DNA from: Simmondsia chinensis
Lineage: Eukaryota > Streptophyta > Magnoliopsida > Caryophyllales > Simmondsiaceae
DNA: 64,000 bases
NCBI GenBank assembly: GCA_018398585.1
Contig: JAGTTD010000016.1
Coordinates: forward strand, 28,133,212 to 28,197,211
Direction of reading: 5' to 3'
How positions within the stretch are numbered: the stretch's first letter is position 1; each line of letters opens with the position of its first letter. The notes beneath the pieces were generated by a model. The model had not been told where the DNA came from. It saw nothing but the letters and a program-made list of their open reading frames with translations, and did not search any database. Positions 56,861 to 64,000 of the stretch are shown piece by piece. A program made the translations under genes and the position numbers.

Positions 56861-57141
56861 ACATTAGTTTAGTAATAAAACTATCAAGCTTAGTGTTTTA
56901 AGAGTCAAATATTAGGTTTTTTGCTTTGTTTTTTCATTTGTTGACATTTGTTTATAGCTTTATGAATAATATTTTTTTGACATTGGTAAGAGGTATATAT
57001 TTTCAGGTTATTTGCGTTAAAAGTTCTGGTACTTTATCCATTATGTTACTAAAGTCATTTGAATTTTAATTAATTGAATTTGGTTCCTAGATACACTGTC
57101 AAATCAAAGTTAAGTTAATTTGTTTATAGTCTTAGATTTTA

Positions 57142-57430
57142 GGGTTCATTTATCAGGCTGTCTTAGATTTTAGGGTTCATTTATCAGACACTAAGGCATC
57201 GGATTCTATTAGAACTCTGAAGTTAAGCGTGCTTGGGCGAGAATAGTACCAGGATGGTAGCCTCCTGGGAAGTCATTGTGTTACTAACCCTATGAGGTGG
57301 GAGGTCCTGGAAACAGCTTCTCTGCAGGGTTACACCTTGAAGGGGTAAGGCTGTGCACATCCACCCCTCACAGACCCCACTTATGCGGGAGCCCTTGAGG
57401 CACTGGTTTGTTGTTGTTGTTGTTGTTGTT
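57142..57430 (+). mobile_element. 5S rRNA-derived SINE, long form, with a duplicated 5' end
   Basis: AACTCTGAAGTTAAGCGTGC, CTTGGGCGAGAATAGTACCA, body, then a long (TTG)7 tail. The flanks TTTATAGYCTTAGATTTTA (57123-57141 and 57429-57447) are a target duplication with one mismatch. The first part, TCTTAGATTTTAGGGTTCAT onward, is present twice in tandem at the 5' end (57129 and 57161). Confidence 0.88.
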
Positions 57431-57514
57431 TATAGCCTTAGATTTTATTCTTATGCCTGCTGAGTAATAATATTCCAATAATATTATTAAAAAAAAAAAA
57501 AAAAAAACTTTGCC

Positions 57515-57900
57515 ACTATGAACTTCCCCTCTAAATTTTTTGGTGTCCCTCTTGGGGCTAACTCGAGGAGCATATGGCAACCGGTTTTAGAAAACATCGA
57601 AAGTAGACTCGTAGGTCGGAAAGGTGCTATGCTTTCTAAAGCAGGGAGGTTAGTCCTCGAGAAACCGGTTCTCAACAACCTACCGATGTCAATCTTTCTA
57701 TTTTTGAGATGTCGAAAGCAGTAGGAAAGAAGATTATCGGTCTTCAAAGGAATTTTTTTAGGGGGTGACCTTACAAAAGACTCCTTTGTGGGTGAGGTGT
57801 AATGTGGCCTTGTCCGAGGTTGAGTATGCTCGACTTGACTCAAACAACTTGGATATAGAGAGAAGTTCAAAAACTCGAACGTCCTTTGTCTTCTTTAGCT
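57515..57900 (+). pseudogene. L1-type LINE reverse transcriptase fragment
   Basis: The plus strand reads FPSKFFGVPLGANSRSIWQP, then VLENIESRLVGRKGAMLSKA and GRLVLEKPVLNNLPMSIFLF; a frame change then gives KIIGLQRNFF. This matches the YLGVPLG...ISSRLxxWKGxxLSxGGRxxLIxxVLxxLP block of plant L1 reverse transcriptases. It is cut on both sides. Confidence 0.85.
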
Positions 57901-58089
57901 AGAAGGATGAATTGCTAGATATGAAGTTGTCTTCAAAGAAAAAAGCCTGAAAAAGAACAATGTATATGAAACATATGTCCACGAGGTCGTAGATGAGAGG
58001 AGGAAACTCATTACGAAACTGTCATAGCTGAGTGTGTTAAGGTGATACAGTCCAAATTATAGGGGTTAAATGAGGGGTAGTTTAAATAT

Positions 58090-59145
58090 GGGCAAATTAT
58101 AATAAGATTCTTTCAATTTTGCAACTAATTACAACACACCTTTTTCACCTTTAATTTCAAAAAATGGCGCCTTTAACTTTGCAATTAAACATAACGCACT
58201 CCCTGCACTTTCAATTTCGTAAAATAGCTCCCTGAACTTTGTAATTAAATATAATATATTCCTTACACTTCATTTTCAAAAAATAGCTTCCTAAACTTTG
58301 TTATTACACACAACTTATTCCCCCGAACTTTCTTACTAAACATAAACACCCTTTAAAATTAATAAATTTGAAATTAAGAAAAAAGTAGGAAATTAAAAAA
58401 TAGAAACAAATTATGAAAAAATATTTTTTTGGAGAAAGCTTGAAATATTTTTAAACTTTATGTTTCAATGTTTTTAAAAAATATTTTTTTAGTATTTATT
58501 TTGAATTTTTAATTTCATAATTTTTTTAGTTTTAAATTTTAATCTAATTTTAGAATTTATTTTTTTAAAATTATCATATTTTATCTTATTGTATTTTTTA
58601 TAAATATTTTAAAAATATTTTATTATCTTCTAAGTTTATAATATTTTTACTATAATTAATTAAAATAATTACTTTATATAAATATAAGAAAATCCTCTTA
58701 ATCTTTTACCTAGAAATATAAAGCTCCTAACTTTCTTCTAAAAACATAAATTTTTATCTTTTGTATAAAATTTAAAAATCTATAATTTTTAATATAATAG
58801 GTTTTTTAATTTTAAATTTATTAATCTAATTTTTATCAAAGTTAAAAAATATTATTATATTTTTAAAAAAAAATTTCGAACTTTTTTTATAATTTGTTTT
58901 AAATTTTGTATATTTTTTTATTTCAATTTTATTAATGTCTAAAGTGTGAGTTTTGTTTAGTAACAAAGTTTAAGGGGTGAATTGTGTATAATAACAAAGT
59001 TTACCAGGCTATTTTATAAAATTAAAAGTGCAGGGGATGTGTTTTGTTTAATTAAAAAGTTCAAGGGGCTATTTTATAAAATTAAAAGTGCAGGGGTGTG
59101 TCGTGGTTAATTGTAAAGTTCAAGGGGTCTTACTATAATTTGCCA
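58090..59145. mobile_element. foldback element, sister of 8643-9889, with 9-bp target duplication
   Basis: Ends GGGCAAATTATAATAAGA and, reversed, TGGCAAATTATAGTAAGA. Flanked by perfect TTTAAATAT repeats (58081-58089 and 59146-59154). The arms are built from units of about 70 bp (CAATTAAACATAACGCACTC-like) and the centre is AT-rich. The 9-bp duplication suggests a Mutator-like origin. Confidence 0.83.
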
Positions 59146-59155
59146 TTTAAATATT

Positions 59156-59252
59156 AATACAACAACAACAACAAATTCAGTGCCTCAAAGCCTTCCGCTA
59201 ATGTTGGGTCCCCTGGGGGGTGATATGTACGTAGCCTTACCTGCTATTGCAG
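59156..59252 (-). mobile_element. SINE, 5'-truncated body copy
   Basis: On the minus strand: CAGGTAAGGCTACGTACATA...GGCACTGAATTTGTTGTTG. It is flanked by TTTAAATATT (59146-59155 and 59253-59262), the same target words used by the adjacent foldback. Confidence 0.8.
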
Positions 59253-59662
59253 TTTAAATATTCATAAATAGGCAAAATTATTTATACCAGTCATATCCCT
59301 CCTCTGACTCTATATATAGAAGCCTTAGTAAAGAGAAGGAGTAGGATTGATAAAATTGAATTGAGTCTCTCTATCCCTCTTTCTCTCTACGTCTCTCCCT
59401 CCCCCTTCTTTATCTGGTATTCCTCCCCCTATCTTTCCCTATCATATACCTTATTCTAGATAAATCTTTCTATACTTTATAATATATATAATATAATACT
59501 TTGATTTATAGATTTGTTGATTGATTTAGTTGATAAGTTGATTGATTGATTTGAATCGTAACACAAGAGATCCTTTGTAGTTTGTAGTCATTTAGTAAAA
59601 ATGGACAAGAAAAATCAAACAAACAAAAATAGGTGAAACATGGCAAATTAGGAGCTTTGGGG
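59253..59662. repeat. LTR-like repeat with TATA box, copy 2 (right part)
   Basis: Continuation of 58060-58089; together they match 31560-31835 (GACTCTATATATAGAAGCCT, CT-rich run at about 59365-59410). The pre-insertion sequence is thus split by the foldback and the SINE. The remainder to 59662 is AT-rich. Confidence 0.55.
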
Positions 59663-60390
59663 TAGGGGTATATTCGAATCGAGTCGAGCTAAGACAAGTA
59701 TCTCAGTACTCGACTTGAACTTGATTAACTACTTAGATACTTGAACTCGTACTCGAACTCGATTCGAGTAGTTAATTTTGCTCGAACTCGAACTCGATAA
59801 ACTATTTGAGTACGCGACTTGACTCGAATACTCGTTTATTGTGCATATGATCGTTCAATAAATTGGCTCCTTTATAATATTATTCCATACTCGAACATTA
59901 GTCATACTCAATTTGGATACTCAAATATTGCCCACACTATATTTTAACATATACAACCATAAATTACCCATATATTAATAGCAAATATGCATCAAAACCT
60001 AAGTTTTAAAAAATACAAACTAACCAAATACAAGTTCTTTCACTCCACCACAAATGTAACATGTCATCTTTTACAAGAAAATCTTCCGTCTTTCATTCTA
60101 CTATTAATATCACAAGCTATCCATTTCAAAATAAAATAATACAAAAAAACTACTTTATATTAGTCGAGTATCGAGTCGAGTATCAATTCGAGTATTGAGT
60201 CGAGTATTTAATCGAGTGCTTAGTCGAGTATTTAACCGAGTATTGAGCCCAGTAGTTCACTACTCAACTCGTAATCATTTATTAATCGAGTATTTTCTGA
60301 TACTCGAACTTGAACTTGGTTAATTTGAGTTCGAATTGATTTTTATTCGAGCTACTCACGAGCAAGCGGCTTGGATCATTTCCACCCCTA
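59663..60390. mobile_element. hAT-type non-autonomous element
   Basis: 728 bp flanked by perfect 8-bp repeats CTTTGGGG (59655-59662 and 60391-60398). Ends TAGGGGTATATTCGAATCG and ...CATTTCCACCCCTA. The interior is rich in ACTCGAACTCGA/CGAGTATTGAGTCGAG words. Confidence 0.85.
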
Positions 60391-60417
60391 CTTTGGGGAG
60401 ATGGCATGGGTGGCAAC

Positions 60418-60581
60418 AAGGGGTGTACTTGAGCCAAAGCCTCGCATTAAGCTCGGCTCGGGCTTGACTTAGTAAGCTAAATGAGCCGGCTCAGCCAGCT
60501 CAGCTCGAGCTCAAAGCAAGCCGAGCATTTTGAGCTTTTGATGAGCCAGCTCGTTAGCGACTTGTCTCATTTACACCCCTA
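60418..60581. mobile_element. short hAT-type element
   Basis: 164 bp with ends AAGGGGTGTACTTGAGCC and ...CTCATTTACACCCCTA. The flanks GTGGCAAC and TTGGCAAT agree at 6 of 8 bases. GAGCTCGG-rich interior. Only 27 bp from the previous element. Confidence 0.7.
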
Positions 60582-60827
60582 TTGGCAATTGGCGATGAGG
60601 CAAACGACAACGACATAAACAAATGAAACTTAAATATATTCATAGATTTAAAAAATAGGATAATGTTATTATTAGAAAAACATTGTTAATAACAAAAGCA
60701 AATTTATAAGATTTTATTACTCTGACATGAACAATACCTAAAAAATATCCTATCAATTGAATAAGAAAATTAAACAAAATAAAAAAAAATTGAATAAAAA
60801 ATAGGGAAAAAGAGGGTTAAGGGTTAC

Positions 60828-61121
60828 TGTCAAGGAACCATCTATCCCAAAAGTTTAAGCTAATGGGTGAAGGTCCATGATTGGTTTTATACTCTAACAT
60901 GCTCCCTCACGCAATTGCCCGTTTGGGCTTGAAGCGTGGACAATGCACATGCCTACTTCATACCTTTGTGCTTAATTGTTTTAATATTGAAAGTAGGGGC
61001 TGTTGAGATTTGAATTACTGACCTCTTGGTCATCAAGGCTTTGAAACCATGTCAAGGAACCATATTTCCCAAAAGCTTAAACTGATGGGTGAAGGTCCAT
61101 GATTGGTTTTATACTCTAACA
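60828..61121 (-). mobile_element. SMART/TRIM-type element, 294 bp, best-preserved copy
   Basis: Two 72-bp direct repeats (60828-60899 and 61050-61121), nearly identical. On the minus strand the LTR starts TGTTAGAGTATAAAACCAAT and ends CCTTGACA. The primer-binding site TGGTTTCAAAGCC (61049-61037) abuts it with two mismatches to the initiator tRNA site. A purine-rich GTGAGGGAGCA precedes the second repeat. No coding capacity. The flanking 5-mers GTTAC and GTAAT match only partly. Confidence 0.88.
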
Positions 61122-61410
61122 GTAATGCAGGGTAAATCCATGCCCTTGTTTGGCTATTATTTGGGGGGTAGTGAAGGGGAATCCATATCCAAAATAAGTA
61201 TATAAACCTATAGTAATAGAATAGCTTAATAGGTAGTACAGTGGGTCCTGCTTAAAGAGGGAGACATTCTAATTAGAGGAGTCATTGTATCACAAATTAG
61301 TCAATGAAATCAAATATCATCTTTTTATCTTTCTCTCTTATCCTTTTATTTTCAGTATTTTACTGCTTTCCTTTAATTTAAGTATATTTTCTATTTAGAT
61401 CTTATCAGTT

Positions 61411-61702
61411 CATTTGATATTTGAGCTTAAGTGTAAAACGCTGAACTGGGAAGATAGAGAAGGGGAGGGAGTATTCAATTAATTCTTGATGATACACAAC
61501 TGATACAATTCCATATTGGTAGGTAGAGAAGAAATATAATAACTTATATACCATATAAGCTACTCCATCTATTACCAATTAGTTTTAGAATGAAACTTCC
61601 TTTGATATGGAACACTCATTTGATGTTTGAGCTGAAGTGTGAAAGATGAACTGGGAAGATAGAGAAAGAGGAAGGGAGTATTCAATTAATTCTTGATGAT
61701 AC
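61411..61702. repeat. direct repeat pair of about 90 bp
   Basis: GAACTGGGAAGATAGAGAA and ATTCAATTAATTCTTGATGA occur at about 61444-61500 and again at 61648-61702, a period of about 205 bp. Related AATTCTTGAYGATAC words recur at 62047, 62335 and 63029. Low-copy local duplication. Confidence 0.65.
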
Positions 61703-62061
61703 AAAATATACAGTTTATCAGCGATTCTAACTCATTAATACCTCCTAAATAGTCATTCCCGCCTAAAATTCAAGTTTCCCACTCGAATTTGAATTTGGGC
61801 GCCAATAATGCCAATTTGAATTGTAGTTAGTTTTATATTGAATTTCAATTAGTATGATTGTACGTGTAAGCTTAATATTTTCTCCTTCTCTCTTTCTCCT
61901 TAATTCTCTCTCAATTCTTCTATGTCTTCTCAAATTCTCCTTCTCTAATCTCCTTCTCATTAATTCTTCCCTAAAGGTAATTCAAATTAAGATACAATCA
62001 TAATTGATTGTAGCACTAATTTCCATTGTGTAGGGATCGTTCAATTAATTCTTGACGATAC

Positions 62062-62334
62062 ATGAGCTGTGATCCTTCTTTCCTGAGTTTTGGTATCTAG
62101 CAAGTTTTTGCGTGACGTTTGCTCCTTGTTCCTGCCGTTTGGTTAGTTTTGTTGCTTTCGTTTGCCTTGTGTTGTCGTGTTTATGGGTCGTAATCTTCTT
62201 TTTTTTTTTATTCTCTTTTTGTTTTGATTTGTTTTAGTGTCACTTGTTTCCCCGCTCTTGTACGAGTGGTCTCAGGTCTCGCTTTGTCGAGTGGCCTGCT
62301 TTGTTCCGCAGCTTTGTCGCTGACTATCGAAAAA
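62062..62334 (+). mobile_element. poly-A-ended retroelement insertion of 273 bp (LINE 3' end or SINE)
   Basis: Flanked by perfect 15-bp repeats AATTCTTGACGATAC (62047-62061 and 62335-62349). It ends CGCTGACTATCGAAAAAA, so it was inserted by target-primed reverse transcription. It has no pol III boxes that I recognise, which favours a truncated LINE 3' end. Confidence 0.75.
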
Positions 62335-62425
62335 AATTCTTGACGATACTAGTTCACCAGCTTTTATGCTTTTATGCTTGTGCGTTTCTATGCATTTATG
62401 CTTTTATACTTCTCAGGTTGAGAGT

Positions 62426-62845
62426 AGGATGGCAATGGGGCGGGTAAAACCTGCTACCTGCAGGTACCCGAATATAAGTGGGGTGGGTAGCGGGTAAGAT
62501 TTGGTGCCACCCCGCCTCGCCTTATACCTGCCATACCCGCTCCATTTTATACATAGTTAACTTTCAAATCAAAAAATACTTGCTTCAATTGAATAACCTA
62601 AATTTTTTATTAACGTTATAAAAAAATATAAGTGGATCTTTAAAAGTAGTATTAAATAATTAATCTGAGCGGGTATATAAAATCGTTTTCTACAAATCCA
62701 AGGGCGAGTACGTGGTGAGTAATGCATACTCGTTGGATACTGGCGAGTAATAGGGCATGTATGGGTATGGATTTGGTTGGCGGTTACGGCTATGGAGGAG
62801 GCACCCCCGCACCCGCCCCGTTCCGCTCCATTGCCATTCCTAGTC
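62426..62845. repeat. GGGGCGGG/TACCCGC repeat element
   Basis: Starts GGATGGCAATGGGGCGGGTA and ends GCTCCATTGCCATTCC, so the ends are inverted. Related to 16240-16790. Non-coding. Confidence 0.65.
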
Positions 62846-62975
62846 GGGGTTATTGAATACAATCTCTCTTTAGGATAGTAGTTTATAGGAGTAAGGCTGC
62901 GTACATCTCACCCCTCTCAAATCCTACATATGCGGGAATCCTTGAAACACTGAGTTTATTGTTATTATTGCAGTA
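62846..62975 (+). mobile_element. SINE, body-only copy
   Basis: GGTTATTGAATACAATCTCTC, GAGTAAGGCTGCGTACATCT, ATATGCGGGAATCC, CACTGAGTTTATTG tail. It directly abuts the preceding repeat element. Confidence 0.7.
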
Positions 62976-63228
62976 CTAGTTCACCAGCGAATCTAACTAA
63001 CGGATTCCCACCGTGTAGGGAATATTCAACTAATTCTTGATGATATGATACTAGTTCTCCAAGAACTCTAACTAACCGGTTCCACTCCTTTGTAACAACC
63101 GTTACGACCCGTAACAACCATTGTCCCAACTAACGGCCGTAACAAACCGTAACAAAAAGATGTCTTGTAATATTTCTAAAGCCTATTGCACTGCAAGAAC
63201 CTATACATTTGAGTTCTTGTAATACTAC

Positions 63229-63695
63229 CTGGTTCCAATCTCTCTCTCCTCCTCGATCTCGCCGTAACCGCCACCGGTGGCGCTGTTACTGTCGTCTAAC
63301 AGGAGATCGCCGCTGTAACCGCCGTCGGACAGAGATCGCGCCTTCCTCTCATTACCGTTACCGTCATGTAACGGAGATTGCTGCTTCTTCTCATTGCCGT
63401 AACCGTCATTTGACGGAGATCGCTGCTTCCTCTCATCACCGTAACTGTTGTAACCGCTCTCTGACTGCGATCTTCGATGCTTGTCGCCGCCGGCGATCTT
63501 GACGCATTGAAGCACCTTCTGGCGGCCCCAACGGGGACGAGGAAGAGTGAAGTTGTGGAGGCTTCTAGATCTTTCTGGATGCATCTCGATCTTATGAGTC
63601 TTCACCTCCTCCTCCTTCTCCTTCTTCTTCACCGTCATCGCCGTCAATGCTTCTTTCTCCGCCGCTGCGCGGCCACTCACAATCACCATTACCAA
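63229..63695 (-). CDS. first exon of an unidentified gene, possibly DUF1639-like
   Basis: The frame opens at ATG 63695 (MVMVIVSGRAAAEKEALTAM) and runs about 155 codons to a good donor ACCAG|GTAGTA at 63228/63229. Residues about 45-70 contain RSLHNFTLPRPRWGRQ and VLQCVKI, a pattern I associate with the N-termini of plant DUF1639-type proteins; this is from memory and uncertain. Downstream is a repeat of about 15 residues, DGYGNEKKQQSP-like, three to four times, mirrored by a DNA repeat of about 45-48 bp, then an acidic end. A GA-rich tract (63826-63840) upstream fits a plant 5' UTR. Later exons were not identified below 63228. Confidence 0.5.
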
Positions 63696-63715
63696 ACAAC
63701 AACCTTCGCGAACTG

Positions 63716-64000
63716 AAAATCAGAGTTTCAAATTGAAAATTCACATGAAAATCAAAGAACAAAAAAATGAAATTCGAATTGGTGTTTGTCGCTATGAAAA
63801 ATCGCCGGGAAGGAAAAATTTATATGAAAGAGAGAGAGAGACGTTCGGGGGAGAACCTTTCCCCAAATTGAACTAATATAAAAAAAATATTATTTAAAAT
63901 AGTCTATTTTTAAAAAATATTTTTTAAATGACCTTTACGTCAGCAAAATCTAAAATTTTAATTTTTTTTTATTTTGTTTTGAGGTTTAGAGTTTACAATT
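63716..64000 (-). promoter_or_regulatory. probable leader and promoter of the 63229-63695 gene
   Basis: A GA/CT tract at 63826-63840 and AT-rich sequence beyond 63870 are consistent with a 5' UTR and promoter, but no clear TATA box can be fixed. Confidence 0.3.

Noticed and set aside
61763..61960. Arg/Glu-rich small protein on the minus strand
   Set aside because: Low-complexity translation of a CTTCTC-rich tract; considered as a later exon of the 63229-63695 gene but no splice signals connect them.
1..64000. CRISPR array, bacterial operon or prophage content
   Set aside because: No regularly spaced identical repeats with unique spacers; introns, LTRs and SINEs show this is plant nuclear DNA.

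Overview
The window is nuclear DNA from a flowering plant, most likely a eudicot. The evidence is AT-rich intergenic DNA, GT-AG introns, plant-type gene families (LPP phosphatase, CPSF73-I, a CinA-like/nucleotidylyltransferase fusion) and a dense plant transposon population (Ty1/copia, CACTA, hAT, Mutator-like foldbacks, L1-type LINE fragments, TTG-tailed SINEs). The species cannot be named from sequence alone.

Genes. (1) 2547-4343, minus strand: 5' part of a gene with a bHLH-like basic region; its remaining exons lie left of the window, and a copia element sits in the downstream intron. (2) 14627-27227, minus: a 12-exon gene resolved exon by exon (385 codons), coding for a CinA-C-like domain fused to a nucleotidylyltransferase. 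(3) 36462-40282, plus: a 6-exon lipid phosphate phosphatase of 317 aa with all three PAP2 motifs. (4) 52719-56015, plus: a 5-coding-exon CPSF73-I gene (696 aa), the pre-mRNA 3'-end endonuclease. (5) 63229-63695, minus: first exon of an unidentified, possibly DUF1639-like gene that continues to lower coordinates. The genes are independent transcription units with no operon-like relation.

Repeats fill the rest. 1-2160 is the 5' portion of a copia element (minus) inserted into a miniature SMART/TRIM-type element. 5.1-6.1 kb has two SMART-like elements with 72-bp LTRs, one carrying a 5S-rRNA-derived SINE in its LTR. 6.7-9.9 kb has two foldback elements. 10.5-11.2 kb has a pair of MITEs. 11.2-14.6 kb has copia and LINE decay products. 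27.2-33.9 kb is AT-rich and transposon-derived. 42.0-46.4 kb is a CACTA element carrying a decayed Ptta/En-Spm-type gene. 56-63 kb is nested LINE, SINE, foldback, hAT and SMART material.

Three structural themes stand out. First, a SINE family combines a 5S rRNA-like head (internal promoter boxes kept) with a TS/Au-like TTG-tailed body; body-only copies also occur. Second, the LPP locus is rearranged: an inverted copy of its exons 1-2 lies inside its own intron 4, and an inverted copy of its last exon and 3' flank lies about 6 kb downstream, beyond the CACTA element. Third, three of the genes have degenerate tandem repeats in their first intron or 5' leader; in the nucleotidylyltransferase gene the repeat unit includes the exon-2 3' splice site. 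All exon boundaries were read by eye from frames and GT/AG sites; no alignment or expression data were used.
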